DNA of 64,000 bases from Albula goreensis (GCA_022829145.1 CM040763.1:6252141-6316140), one strand, 5' to 3'; positions 1 to 11,980 are shown, numbered from the stretch's first letter. Numbers and translations: made by a program. Notes: generated by a model not told the origin, from the sequence alone.

Positions 1-60
1 TATACCATTTATTTACTCAAATCAAATAAAATTATCATATGGACAGTGTACGGCTAAGGA

Positions 61-102
61 TTATTATTATTATTATTATTGTTGTTGTTGTTGTTTTTTT
101 TT
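61..102. repeat. Compound trinucleotide microsatellite (TTA)n(TTG)n plus T run
   Basis: About seven TTA units pass directly into about five GTT units and then a run of nine T. This is a simple-sequence repeat in an AT-rich setting with no sign of coding use. Confidence 0.95.
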
Positions 103-2400
103 AAAAACACATATAGTTATGAACACAGAGACAGGATGGAGGATAATATTCTATCCTTTCTTCCTATAAACACACACAAACAGACTGTCACTCAAGACAC
201 AGAGCAAAACAACAGCATCATTGTGGAAATGGAACATACTACAATATATTGCATACATATGTGCATTTCTGGGGGAAGTACAAGATGCAATTAAATTTAA
301 ACATACACTATGCATGTTTATGTGTGCATTTCATCGCATACGTTGCGCAGTGTGGCAACATCCATTCTGCTGCTTGTTATTTGTTTTATTTCAATAGATT
401 TCAATGCATTTCATTTCAATGAGAGGCCATGGCCTGGAATTACTACTCCAGCCTAAATTAGCGGCACAGACGCTATCCCTTTCATCAGCACACAGCAGAG
501 GGAGGCTTTTCTGCGCTTTCCTGACAGTTCTATTCCACAGGACCTTTTTTTCATCCCCTGCTCTGCCTTTAGTACATTCAACTGTCAGACAAAGAAATTA
601 ATACCCCAAGTGACTGTATTTTAATTAAGCAATTTCATGCAAATTACAAATTTTAGATTGTCAAATAATATATTGCGCAAAAATTGTAGGCAGGCTGATC
701 TGATATGCATGGAGTGTTCTTCTTTCAGGCGCTGTGCATACAGGGAGAATGAACAAAAATGCTAATGTCTAATCTATTATGCAAACAGTTAGATACTTAC
801 ACAGACATGCATGCTTTTCTTGGCATGGCTAAACATGGCTCTTTAATTAAATGTATTTGGAGCCTGAACTATGGAGCCATCTATGATTTTTTTTCCTTCT
901 TTAGTTTTTTTTTGTTGTTTTTCTGTGGCACAGGCAGGTCATTTCCTTACATCCTCATATTGCATATGCGCTGATGATGGCACTGAAGGTGCTGATGTGG
1001 AGGTTGTCTTTAACAGAGAGAGGGTGAAGACAGAGGGTCTGATTTTCCCTCCCATTGATGTGGCATTCCACGGTTATATTATCTGTTTACTCACAAGCTT
1101 GGAACTCTGGGTAATTAAGGCAGAGTCAGCAAGATTATGAGAAAATAAAGCCGAACCCCTGACAGAAATGCAATTTACCACACTTTACCCTGAGCTTTTT
1201 TAGCAGATATAATAATGATTATATTTCCACAATTAAAAGGGATCTTCAGAATGATGGGGCCAAGCTAACAAACACAACTGGACATTCCAAATTGAGAGAA
1301 AATAAAAAGGGGAAAACATGAAAAAATCATAATTAAAATAACAGGGTCAGAACACTATAACTCACTTCTAAAACAGGAAGCAGACTACTAAGTCACATGA
1401 CAACACATTCTCTTTTCTTTCTATTTTCTGAAGACCATATTAGTTGGTAAAGACAAGGCTTGGGCCTGAAGGTATATTAGCATTGTCCTTGTGTTAGCAT
1501 TTTCCTTAACAAGGCTGGTCATACTTCTCTTTCCTCTGTGATCTAATTATGATGGTTAAGGTGGGGCTAATCAGAATTTTCAGGAAGCCAACAGCAGTAT
1601 CTCTATGGAAACTTAGAGCAATAATAACATATCATCTACACTCACACAGGGACATGAAGTCAACATACGATCAGCTCACAACTCTTGCAGGTGCCCGGGC
1701 TGGCCAGTAGAGGCCGATAGAGAGTGATGAGGTCAGAGGAATTAAAACAGCCATGTATCCTCAAAGGGGCTGGGCCAATCTGGTTACACCATTATACATC
1801 CCGAGGGGGGTATGGGCCAATTTTTTTGAGTGGATCTGATAGCATTGCCAGTAACAGCATGGCTGGTCTTTGATAGCTGCAGAATCCATAGCATGGACAG
1901 GCACTGTTACCTCCATTGTAATCCATACAAATATGTGGCCTGGGTTTGGTCAACATTTGTCCTAACTTTGTCAAGTGAATCAATCCTGAGTTTGTAGGGA
2001 AATAAAACTAACAATTTCAATTATCTCTGAGTTAAAATCAAGATCTTGATGTGTGCCTATGTGTCCCTCAAAATGCAGAATACACGGATATTCAATAAAG
2101 CTTTCACTTACTGCTAAATGTGGTAGCAGAAGCTTTCATTTAAAAAAACAAATACACAAATGAAAAATAATATCTAGTGAAAAAAAAATAATACATTTCA
2201 GAAATAATCATTCAGACAGTCTCTGAAATCTAATTTCTCATGCATTACAAGTAAACACAGTTCAATCAATTTATTACCGAGAACACACAGGATAAAAGTT
2301 TCTCAGTGCCAGCTGACTAGACTTTTAATCCAAGGCTTGCCACAAGAGAGTGCTTAGAACACACACGGCAAAGACCCCTTAAGAGCCGGGGGAGAGAGCC
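103..2400. other. AT-rich non-coding stretch, no gene seen
   Basis: The stretch holds T-rich runs (about 885-930), scattered homeodomain-type TTAATTAA cores (620-627 and 843-848) and a POU octamer ATGCAAAT at 637-644. Open frames are at most 89 codons, low-complexity and unlike any known protein. A 25-bp segment at 1700-1724 recurs in inverted form at 52066-52090. Nothing else supports a gene. Confidence 0.6.
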
Positions 2401-2429
2401 GTCTGCATGCACAGGTACTGTAATAAGAG

Positions 2430-2700
2430 GCTCGTTGACAAAAGGGAGAGCGGGGGAGCTTGCTCTTTCTTTGTGATTCAAATGCATTTAATCAAAGGTT
2501 TGTTTCTATATGCTGCCACTTAATAGTGTACATTACCGGATTCAACGAGACTGAATAAATTACAATCCTTCCAGTCCATTTTAATGAGAACAAATAGGCG
2601 GATAAGTACAGTACAGGATAATTTAATAGCAGGGTTTAGGAGCTGATATTAATGCCGCATTGATAGCTTTTGAGCCTGGCTGTATTATGATTTGTCCTTC
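2430..2700. promoter_or_regulatory. Candidate enhancer-like non-coding block
   Basis: This block is free of simple repeats and has mixed, non-biased composition. It contains a TCF/LEF-type ATCAAAGG at 2491-2498 and several TTAAT/ATTA cores, a texture typical of vertebrate conserved non-coding elements. Conservation itself cannot be seen here, so the call is inferred from texture only. All frames have stops. Confidence 0.3.
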
Positions 2701-5180
2701 AAACAACAATACCATTTTTTTGCATTAAAACAACAGGGGACATTTTTAACAGATGGTAGAAGCCAAGTCCTCAAGAAGCAGGTTTTTCTGCTGAATCTAT
2801 CCATGACTTCCTTCTGTCGTTGAGCAATAGGATCCTACCAGATAGCAATATGGATCCTACCACAAAGAATTCAGAAAGGCTAATACGGCTAGTGATGTGG
2901 TGTAGTTAGTTCAGTGTTTGACCCAGGGAAACCCACAATACTGTGATGGGTTTACTGTTGGGGGGTGTTTGACAAAAAAAAAAAATCATCATGGCCTGGC
3001 TTGGAGTCAGTGGACTACTACTGTCCAACAGGTCTTTGCGGGTAGGTGTTTTAAGTGGTAGGCAAAAAATGGCATTGCTTAAGAACAAGTTATGACTATG
3101 TGAGTATGTGTATGTTTGTGTGTGTGTATGAGAGAGGCGTTTAAGCAATCACACCTACTTTCAGGTTCTCTGGCACCTACAACACATGAGTCCCTGCACA
3201 CTAAAGTGCCTTTTAATTTTTTTTCAAACTGCTGCCAAATCCCAATATTTGGGTTTCTGCAGGAATTAAATGCATGTGTTGATACGTTTTGGTGATGAAG
3301 ACTGATGCGGCCGAACGTTTCTATTTTTGGAGGTCTCCTCTCCCCACCCTCTTCGTTTCCCTGGTGATCTCACAGGAACCTGATATCTGGACTCAGCGCT
3401 GGCCTCTCAAAGTTACTAAAGATCTTCTGAACAAACCCATGACATCATCTGGCCCATACAGAGGATTACTCCTGGGTTCAGTTAAGTCATGTAAACATCT
3501 GCTGATGACAAGCCGTTTGACAGCCTCTACTTACACCGGCCTCAAACCAAAAAATTAACAAATACAGAGTAGTTTGTCTGAAAGAGGGTCAGAAGCTGGC
3601 AATGTTTTCCTTATTATGTACACTAGTACAGGATGTCAAACATAAAAAAGCGACATGACCCTCAGGCCAGACCGTTAGATCAGAGTACTCCAAAGAAAAC
3701 CTTATTGATTTCAGGTGATTTTACCAAATCTATGGTAAAATATAATGACGCTTTTTGTTCTGCTGATCCACTGAAATAGATTACATGTTCCTGTCAGACA
3801 GCACAATATGAGTCAGCCAGGAGCTGGATGAGGTTTGACTTTCTGAGGACGCTGACAAAGGTAAGGGAGTGATGGAAAATTAAATGAGGAGGTAAATATG
3901 AGATCCAACCAGAGGTCATGTCTTACAGAGACTAAGACCTGAAGGAGACTATGACATCACCTCCTTAACCAAATTTTATCATTAGGACAGCAATGTTCCC
4001 CTTGACAACCAAATTATGACAACACACGCTTCGGTATGGAGATCAACAGCACCAAAGCACAATGGTTTCAGTTTTCTAAACATTTTCTCCTTCTCGAAAC
4101 ATTTACATATGTAATGAATAAGAGTACAAATCCGCCAAAATCACTGAACTTTTGTTGGCAAAGCCAGCACAGTTAAAGCCTGGCATGCCATCAAGATACA
4201 GGCAAATGTGTCTAAAATATTTATCCTGAGTGTTCAAAACATCCCATATGGAATTCAATAGAGTGATGGCCCACAAGTGTCCCACAAATAACTAATTATG
4301 ATCACTTAAGCATATTTCAATTGATCTGGAATTAATTTGTGCTTAATGTATACAGATAGAAATGAAATGTATGACAATGGGACGCTACCAGCAGTCATTT
4401 ATACCACTGGTATACCTTTCCTGTAGTCTGTGTGTGGTATTGTCTTAAATTAATTTTTTTTAACTACCTGTGATTGGTTCATCCTGCAACAGAAAAGAAC
4501 ACACAGAACTGAAAGGATAGGATATTGCTATAGAAGAATGGAAAGAAAATGTTCTGTACTCAGCATTACTTATGGTCCTTCACACACAACGCCTATCACT
4601 CTGCACTTTTTTCTTTTTTTGGCATTGATGGAATCCGTGCCAAATATTCAGTGTTATTCTCAGTTGAAGTTCTGTCATTTTCTTTGTCAAGGTTTAGAAA
4701 GTTAATTTGCACATTGTACACTATGCCTGTCCTTCATTCTGGTCTGTCACAAACTGAAACATTAATAATAGAAAGACCATTCATGAAATCACATGAAATA
4801 CTCTGTGTGTCTGTACAGTAAGTTCTGACCATGGGCCCTGCGGACTCCCCAGCCCTGTCCTCAGTACACCCCATCTATCTGCATTACATTTGACCTTCAT
4901 GGCACAAATGCAATAATATATCATTCTTTATTCAGCATTTTCCTCTGCAATAAAGTGCACAGAATTTCATAATTAAAGAACAGCGTGGGGGTCAGGCTAC
5001 TGTATCTCAGCATTGAAAGGAACTGCGTGCAGGCTACAGAAAGTCTGTTCAAGCTACCTTTCTCCTGATTCCGTCTTGACCGATAAAGAAAACAACACTG
5101 CCAAAGTGGAATTAATTATGTCAGAATACATTACCGATAAGATACCCTCCCTTCCCTCTACCTCCGCCATGCCGTACCTG
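2701..5180. other. Unique non-coding DNA, no gene seen
   Basis: Mostly unique sequence with an A run (about 2974-2986), a short TG-rich tract (about 3097-3130) and a duplicated GGATCCTACCA (near 2829 and 2852). Open frames here are up to about 90 codons and resemble nothing known. The part at 3290-3560 is less AT-rich and repeat-free, so it could be a further regulatory block, but no specific evidence supports this. Confidence 0.55.
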
Positions 5181-5430
5181 AATATTAGACTATAATTAGG
5201 TTACGCCGTTAAATTTTTAATGCGTGCTGAAATCATATTCATGCTCAAACAGTGCATGGCGCACCCAGGCCTTGGAGAGACATTGGGATCATGTGACATG
5301 ACCATTTTGCCCATCATTTTTAGTGTGCAAAGTTTTGGACGCGTGATACCATATCGTGACGGGCTAAGCTCGCGGACAGCGAATTTTCCCAGCATGTTTT
5401 CTCCCACTATGCACATGCTCATTCAGCGCC
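5181..5430. promoter_or_regulatory. Candidate enhancer-like non-coding block
   Basis: A repeat-free patch richer in CpG than its surroundings (about 5330-5390). Both strands happen to be open across it (73 codons minus, 108 codons plus). The predicted peptides have no domain, the plus frame runs on into a T-rich tract, and no splice context is evident. It is read as non-coding; the regulatory label is inference. Confidence 0.25.
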
Positions 5431-6600
5431 CTGTGTCCCTACCTTTTAAAATGTTTTTTTTTTTCTTGGGTGAGAGCTCTTCTGCCTTGTTATTTTTCCT
5501 GAAAACTGGTTCAGTGGGGAAGTTTATCTTCAAGATGTGGGACTGACCATTTGGACAAGGACAAGGCTGCTGGAGGGTACCTGACCAGTTTATCCTCAGT
5601 GTTGAGTGGACATGGAGACTGGGCTGGGTTCACTTTAGCAGTGTCCTCACATGCAAAAATATTTATTTTGCTTGTTTGTTGATCTCAAAATTAAAACCAT
5701 TAAAAGGCTCTTTCATCTATATCTCTGTCCTACATCTGTCTGATTATTTGTGGTTTGGTCGTTTGAACTTAGCTTGAATCGTTTGAAAAGTCTATTTTTG
5801 ATATGAGAGTCTGACACCCCTGCTTTAGGGGGTAGAAGCAGACCATGGCCAGGTAAGATGCATCAGTCAGGTGAGGCCGACCCCGCAGTCGTGAAGTCGT
5901 GATACATCACATAAACCAACCAACGGAAAAGTTGTCCACAGCACATTGTCTACCAGTCTTTCAATGCCGAAACACTGTTCTTTCATCTTGTTACGATGAT
6001 AAGACCACATGACTCCACACGGCAAATCCACAGACAGGAGCATGCATCTGATCCCAGCCCTTATCCTCTCCTGAAATGATTACGCTCAGCGTTTGCCAAC
6101 TGACATCTGTATTTGGATAGAAATAATCTTACTTCTTGGCTCCTGATACCTGAAAATAATCTAACCACTCAAGTGAGAAGGTAACAAATCTCATGGCTCC
6201 ACTAAGACGCATGGTATTTGATGCACTGTTCGCAATTTAGCCACCCTGGTTTAGACTCTAAAGCATGTATCTCTGTTACTGAAGGTTGCTCTTTTTCTTC
6301 CGGCCGTATTGTGATTTAGTCAGCATGTAAATGGGGAGACTGACTGCCTGTTTGCGCTGGTGAACCAAGCTTCAACTCTAAACCCCCAGATTACCACACC
6401 TGTCTGGTAGTCTAGCTTTGCAATGCTAAAACCGGCCTCACACCCTCACAGCCATGCGCTTCTTCACTACCTCATTTGATTATTGTCTTTGTTCCCTTCC
6501 TAATACTTATCAATGGTACGAAAATACAAAACTGCACAATAATTTGCAGACAGTAATCAAACCCACATGGAATATAATTGTAACATTACTGCTGCCATGA
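5431..6600. other. Unique non-coding DNA, no gene seen
   Basis: No gene or long repeat was recognised. The string TCTGACACCCCTG at 5810-5822 matches the outer end of the fish MITE family seen whole at 51700-51882, so an eroded terminus of that family may lie here. No opposite end was found near it. Confidence 0.45.
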
Positions 6601-7280
6601 TGGATTCTAGTGGCCAAACACAGCTACAGAACCAGAGCATTTATTCAAAGGTTTGTATTTCTTATTGCGTTGGTATGCTCTCTCTGAACTTAACAAATTG
6701 CTTAATTCAGGCATTAAATTGGACAACGTTATTACAAAAATAACCCAGTCGAAGAATTCTTGTCTACCTCTATTTATTGCAGTAATTTGAAACAAACCGC
6801 AACGTAACCTCACACTTTAGGAGCTAAATTAAAAGCTGTGCTCTTGAAATAAATTGAGGGAACTGTGTCAGAGAAAAAGGAATTACTGGACAGAAAATCA
6901 ATAGGAATTGCACTTAAAACAGTATTACCAAGTTATGAGCCTCATTCATTAACAGTCTTACTGCTAATGCATCGGTAAGAGTGTAGCATGAAGGGCAGAC
7001 TTTAAAGGGATTATGCCTATTGTTATAGCACATTAGCGAAAATTAAAATTCAGCCAGGAGAAGATGCATCGGCAGGGCTGAAAGGAAATGAGATAATACA
7101 GGGAGAGAGAGCAGGCAACAATAAATAACAGGTATGAAATGACACTCATAAATAGAGTTACAGTCTGTGTCCATTAGCGTAACAGCGAGTATGATAAGAT
7201 AACGATCCTAAGTAAATATGCGCTATTTGTTCGGCTTGGCCTGCGGATTTGAAGTAGCGGGTGGCTCAGGGTGTTTAAAA
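6601..7280. promoter_or_regulatory. Candidate enhancer-like block with repeated ATGCATCGG
   Basis: A long repeat-free block with many ATTA/TAAT cores and CAAAG-type sites. The exact 9-mer ATGCATCGG occurs twice, at 6967-6975 and 7064-7072. The reading frames are broken throughout the main part. The texture resembles a developmental enhancer; conservation is unverified. Confidence 0.35.
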
Positions 7281-7443
7281 TGATAAACCACAACAGAGGA
7301 AGATAAAAGACACACAACATTGAATATTTTCAAATGTCCTTGTGATTCATGTTGAAAAAAATCCTGCACACAGGCATATATACCATGTATGTATATTCAA
7401 ATGCTCATGTTAATGTGTAATTAATAACACTGCTGTTCCATGT

Positions 7444-7676
7444 TACACTCTTAAAATCAGGTTCCTAAAGGAGTTCTTTGCTTGTCCTGCTGGGGAACCA
7501 TTAAAGGTTCTTTGATATGGATTTTACTCACAGGTTCTCTGTAGAACCTTATTCTGAGGGTTATATAAAGAACCCCTTAAAGATATCTGTATCTGAGACA
7601 AACCTTTAAGGGTTCCTCCAGCAGGACAAATTAAAAACCTTTAAAGGTGCTACAAAGCACTTTTTTTTCTAAGTGT
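7444..7676. mobile_element. Palindromic MITE of the fish 'AAAGGTTC' type
   Basis: The two ends are long inverted repeats. Reading inward, the left arm carries TTTGCTTGTCCTGCTGG, then GGAACCATTAAAGGTT; the reverse complement of the right arm carries TTTGTCCTGCTGG, then GGAACCCTTAAAGGTT. The ends read ACACTCTTA and, complemented, ACACTTAGA. Size (about 233 bp), foldback form and repeated AAAGGTTCTTT are typical of non-autonomous DNA transposons common in teleosts. It has no coding capacity and would need a transposase from elsewhere. Confidence 0.85.
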
Positions 7677-9125
7677 GCCTGAATTACTGTTACTCAGTAA
7701 TAACCACACTTGTTAACAAAGTTAGTATTTACACAAGCATATATGCAACTTAATGCAAAGTAATACCAAAACCACAACTGAATATGGTCATAACTGTTGA
7801 ATAAACATGAATCAACACTAATGCAACTCTTGCTCTGCACTGCCTGTAAGCAAGGTGGGGGAAGGAGAATCCCAGTTTGGCTATGGGCCTCCAAAAACAA
7901 CGCATTTGGTCCCCACCTGCTTGGAAGAAGCAATTCAGCAGTACACAAGAGCCTTCACCCACATACTACACCATCATGTTCCAATCAGGGCAGACAAACC
8001 CAGCGAGAGGCCAAAGGCCATTATTTTTGTTTGCTGAGGTTTGTTACCTTCTGAAACAGCGTGTGTGTGAGAGAAAGGTCATGGACGTTCACATGTGCTG
8101 TTACCTGTATTTCCCAAGATGCTTAGGGGCACTAATAGGGCCATGTTTACACTCCAGCACATGTCCGGATTCTCATGTCTTTTTGAAGCCCCCTACCCGA
8201 CTCACACACACATACACTCTCTATTTCAATTATTTAAGTTCTGAAGATAAGTAGCCTGGATTTTTATCTGTTTTTTTTTTATCCCCAGTCTAAAGGGGCT
8301 CTTTTCACTGAAACGTCATGCATATTTAAAGTTAATAAAGCACAACTTTACTGTACCCTTTACCCTCTTACAGTAGCTCTCAGTATAGGGAAGTAGGGAA
8401 GATCACACCAGCCATAATATTCTGTCTGTCCTATTTAGCCTAAAAAGTTGAGAGATCACAGGCATGTGTCTTTCTGTTTGCAGGACACAAAGGAACCATC
8501 AGATAGCCACAGTCCAGCAAAGCAGATAGCCTCACTTCACACTGTCATATGGGATTTAAAACAGAGGGTCAATTACTTCCTCTGACCAATCCCACAACAG
8601 AATGGGAATGGAAAATGATAAACTGTCTAAGCCAATCAAATCCAACATCATACATCAGCTTGCAGGAAGCCTCGGCCTTCCTTGACAAGTCAACAGAGTT
8701 ATCCAGAATCTCGAACAGGTGTTGCAAACTTAAAGTGGAGAAATAACAATAACAATTACTTTCATTCAATTATCATTGTCATGGCCGCTTTAATTTTAAT
8801 TTATCATTAAGCAAAGCTTCATTTTATTTTATTGTCTTCCATTTTTTCCTGCAGAATACATTTTTTTAGTCTTTTGCGCACACCTTCCACTCCACACAAT
8901 ACACTGACATGAGACAGTTGATCCACTTTCTTTAAGCACTTTGTGTGCAGTGTGGTCAAACAGGGCATTTCTGTCTAAACAAAGGCTGTGGGTTTCTTTT
9001 ATTATTTTTTTTTTTTTGTTGGAGATGGTCATAAATCACTGGTGATCTGCTGGAATCTGACAGTCCCATACAGCTTTATCTGCGGCCCTGTTTCGCAGTC
9101 AGCTGCTTGTCTGTTTTCTGCATAT
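7677..9125. other. Unique non-coding DNA, no gene seen
   Basis: Several overlapping open frames exist at 7694-8254, the longest 125 codons on the plus strand. They overlap on both strands, lack recognisable domains and show no splice pattern. The stretch also holds T runs (about 8270-8280 and 9001-9017). No gene is supported. Confidence 0.55.
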
Positions 9126-9129
9126 TCAC

Positions 9130-9157
9130 AGGACACGCCGCCCCCACCCCACCCCCC

Positions 9158-9191
<34 letters not shown>
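9130..9191. repeat. C-rich tract followed by (CA)n microsatellite
   Basis: A C-rich run (CCCCCACCCCACCCCCCCCC) leads into about 15 CA units ending at 9191. It is an ordinary simple repeat. Confidence 0.95.
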
Positions 9192-9276
9192 ATGAGCTTG
9201 GATTTCAAGGCCTTCCGTGGCCATGTGCCTCTGAGAGATTTACTTTTCCTATGCGCTTAATTGATTCTGTTGGGGC

Positions 9277-9295
9277 AAAAAAAAAAAAAAAAAAA
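9277..9295. repeat. Poly(A) run of 19
   Basis: An uninterrupted A run with no identifiable retroposed body upstream. It is treated as a homopolymer repeat. Confidence 0.9.
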
Positions 9296-9760
9296 CACCT
9301 CATTATTTATTTATGCAGCCTTTGATATACGTGATATTTAAAAAAAGGGTTAATATGTATGTCTTTAACCTCATGGGCGACATCAAAATTTAATGAAGGA
9401 CTGACCAAGAAGTTACCGAGAAGCTTTCCTTCTGAAGCTCAACCAATGCTCAGTATGCTCTGAATGCTCAGAACTGAAAAATAAAAATAAAATAAAAAAG
9501 TGAGGGGGCACCTAACAAAAACTCGACTGACACGAATCATGCAACCCTTAAACCTAACATAACACTTTTTACTTGGTCACAGGGAAATTGACAAAGTTAA
9601 CTGAGAAAGTTAAAAGAGGTTTACCATGACATAAAAAATATCCTTAAATCTCATGTCTGAAATATCTTTTAAATGAGGAAAAAATGTAATTTTACAAAAG
9701 TAACGTTTCTGTTTGGAAACAGCTACCATTAATTTTTTGCCAGACTAGCACCCAGAGGTG

Positions 9761-9790
9761 AACAAGTACAAGAACAAGAACAAGAACAAG
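9761..9790. repeat. Hexanucleotide repeat (AACAAG)n
   Basis: About five near-perfect AACAAG units lie just upstream of the decayed SINE. They may mark its insertion site or be an independent microsatellite. Confidence 0.85.
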
Positions 9791-9812
9791 TAACTGGCAG
9801 CACAATAATGAT

Positions 9813-9957
9813 GTAACTCAGGGGTTTGCAGGTTTGATTCCCAGGCATAGCACTGCCATTTTACTGAGGTCATTAATATGAGTTGCTTCAACAAATATCC
9901 AACTGTATAGAGAATGTAAGTGACATAAGCAGCTCTGAATAAGAGGGTAGGCTAAAT
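9813..9957 (+). mobile_element. Decayed tRNA-derived SINE
   Basis: It starts with a polymerase III B-box-like stretch (GCAGGTTTGATTCCCAGG, 9828-9845). The body contains GTTGCTTCA...AAATATCCAACTGTATA, and the tail GTAAGTGACATAAGCAGCTCTGAATAAGAG has the form of the widespread fish tail 'gtaagt...gctctggataagagcgtctgctaaat'. Several substitutions and a missing tRNA 5' part indicate an old, truncated copy that cannot be active. The family is recognised from general knowledge, not by alignment. Confidence 0.75.
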
Positions 9958-9979
9958 TTCTCAGCGCATGTAAGCACGT

Positions 9980-10170
9980 GAAATGAAGGAAAGTCGAGCA
10001 TACGCGGGGCACACGCGCACACATGCGCGCGCGCCGCGGTATTCCCGGATTAGTGTCTCCTGCCTTCGCCCCTAACAAAGTCTGTGGGTGGAGTGAGCGG
10101 GGCGGAGCGGCGCGGCGAGCGCGGGGAGAAGCTGCCGGCCCCGGACTGCGAGAGGATCCATAAATCAGGC
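9980..10170. promoter_or_regulatory. CpG-rich patch
   Basis: A sharp local rise in GC and CpG: GCGCGCGCGCCGCGG near 10025-10039, then a run of GCGG/GCGAG motifs up to about 10145. It abuts the enhancer-like block that follows. It could be a small CpG island or a promoter, but no TATA box, transcript or coding exon supports a start site. Confidence 0.4.
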
Positions 10171-10430
10171 CTTTCAGAGGCTGTCACTGCCTCCATAATG
10201 AGGGTCATTATTCAGGCAGAGTGTCAAAGCTACTATCAGAGGAGTGTCCTGGAATCACAGTCAGTCTGTTTCTTGTTAAATAAGCAATGTGGTATACAAA
10301 ATGGCAAACAAGACTCGGGTCAATCTGATCCGGAGAGGGGTCATGAGGGACCCCTGGAGTCACTTAGCCTCTGGGGAAGCCCGCTGACTGGGGAGATACA
10401 TTATATGAGCCCTCAAAAAAAAGATTAATG
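10140..10430. promoter_or_regulatory. Strong candidate conserved non-coding element
   Basis: A dense repeat-free block following the CpG patch. A plus-strand frame is open over 10084-10428 (114 codons), but the peptide has no recognisable domain and ends in the A-rich tract that follows. The texture (balanced composition, no low-complexity, sharp A-rich edge at 10430) resembles the highly conserved elements of developmental loci. This is inference; an unknown exon is the alternative. Confidence 0.4.
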
Positions 10431-11079
10431 GAAATAAAAAAAGACAAAAAAAAAGGAAGGAAGTGGGAGAAGGAGGGAAAAAGGACCCTGAGAAGGCCTA
10501 TAAGATATGGCATGTACACTGGCTATACTGCATGTTTGCCTGGAGTATCCCTTTTAACGTCAAATCCAATTAGCGCTAAGTGAATGTCCACCACAGAACA
10601 AGTTAATAAACAAATGCAATATGAACACGGCCACAGGCACCTGGGGTTGATCACACAGAGCATAACCATGGGGTAACTCAATGAGACTCACCCTACACAT
10701 ATCGTTACTGCCATAAAAACCTTGAATCTCCATTTTTCTTTCCGTTTTTGAGTTTTATGTATGAATATAAGCCTGGTATCCTCAGTGGAGAGCTGTCAGG
10801 ATTCCATTCCTTTGTGTCTGACTGAGACTTCTCTAATGTAATGTAAAGAGATAATAAAGCAGTTTTTTCTAATTTCCTGAAAAGTTACCTTTATGGAAAT
10901 ATAATACAATTTTGTTTACTAATGCTGATAATGTTTATTGTTAATATATGAATTATCATATGTTGTATACAGAGGATATAGCTCAGAAGACCATAATTTG
11001 CACAGTCACAGGGTCTGGGTTAATGCTGAGGAGTCTGTGGGGATGTGCTGTGCGGCCAGTGCAGATCCACACATGTGTA
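10431..11079. other. AT-rich non-coding spacer
   Basis: It begins with A-rich low-complexity sequence (10420-10480) and continues as AT-rich unique DNA. No gene, RNA or mobile element was recognised. Confidence 0.55.
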
Positions 11080-11350
11080 TGTATGTGTGCGCGCGTAGGG
11101 TCGCTGCGAGCGAAGGGTCGCTCTGCGTTAAACCCTAACCCAAACACTGGCAGCACAGCCTCCTGTCTTCTCAGGCTAGCTTCATGTCAGTTATGCGGCA
11201 GGCCATTAGCCAAACGCAGGCAGCCAAACAACCACCTTTATTTCATGGCTTCAGGAGTGCTCATCAATTATTAACCCCAATATAATGAGCTACTAATATC
11301 TGAAAATGCCCCCCATAAAACTCTATTATTAATTTGCAATTTCATAAGTA
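11080..11350. promoter_or_regulatory. Candidate enhancer-like non-coding block
   Basis: Repeat-free, with a CpG-rich left part (11085-11125) passing into an ATTA-rich right part (TCAATTATTAACC near 11265, TATTATTAATTTGCAAT near 11321). This mixed texture is common in vertebrate regulatory elements. The two overlapping plus frames (66 and 108 codons) show no domain. Confidence 0.35.
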
Positions 11351-11569
11351 AAGGAGCGTTTTTTTTTTCATTTCATGTTTTGGTGAATTCGGTTGAAGAA
11401 GCCTTGCTCTTGTGAGAATGTGTGAGTCAAAATGAACACCTTTCTCTGAGTATTACAGAGGCTAAAACAAAGGAGATGTGCTGAGAGGGTGATATTTTTT
11501 TTCTGGTCGTTTTGATCTGGCCAATGATTGCTGGGAGTTGGTGACAAGGATGCTTTTTAGGAATGTTTT

Positions 11570-11800
11570 AACATGCCACTGGCGCCCTTTTGACCACACT
11601 CTGTATTTCCCTGCGCTGGATTTTCGTAGCATGCAAATTCAGCTGAAATCCGCTGCTCGGCTCCACAGTTGAACACGTAAGGTAATTGACTGTGATTAAG
11701 CGGTGATTAATTAGATAAAGAGAGGCATAATAAGTTTTGTGCAATACAGCAAATTACATTAACCGAGACTAGAGTTTAGACTAGATAATTCTGACAAAGG
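11570..11800. promoter_or_regulatory. Candidate homeodomain/POU enhancer block
   Basis: Contains a perfect octamer ATGCAAAT (11631-11638) and two exact GTGATTAA sites (11692-11699 and 11703-11710). The sites start 11 bp apart, close to one helical turn, and the second continues as GTGATTAATTAG. Same-face spacing of homeodomain-type cores is suggestive of paired binding. Conservation is not shown. Confidence 0.4.
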
Positions 11801-11980
11801 AAGAAACAACAATGTCTAATGGCTTTTTCTTCAAGTATATGCACACTTATGCATCAAAAATTTCCTTTTTATTATCAAGCACTCCCCATTGTATTCACTT
11901 ATGAGTCTGCTTTTGTTTTTGACACTACAGGCTATTCAGTCCCATAGATCAGCTACTGCGAGTTGCAGGAGAGGTATAAA

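Noticed and set aside
3073-3105. Similarity to the miR-137 seed region (ATTGCTTAAGAA)
   Set aside because: The match stops after 12 bases and no hairpin partner was found.
3489-3502. TGTAAACATC resembling the miR-30 5' end
   Set aside because: The rest of the mature sequence does not match and no precursor hairpin is visible.
5201-5546. Overlapping open frames on both strands
   Set aside because: Simultaneous openness on both strands without domains points to chance or a CpG-containing non-coding block.
11129-11143. AAACCCTAACCC resembling telomeric repeat
   Set aside because: Only about two units; too short to be an interstitial telomere array.
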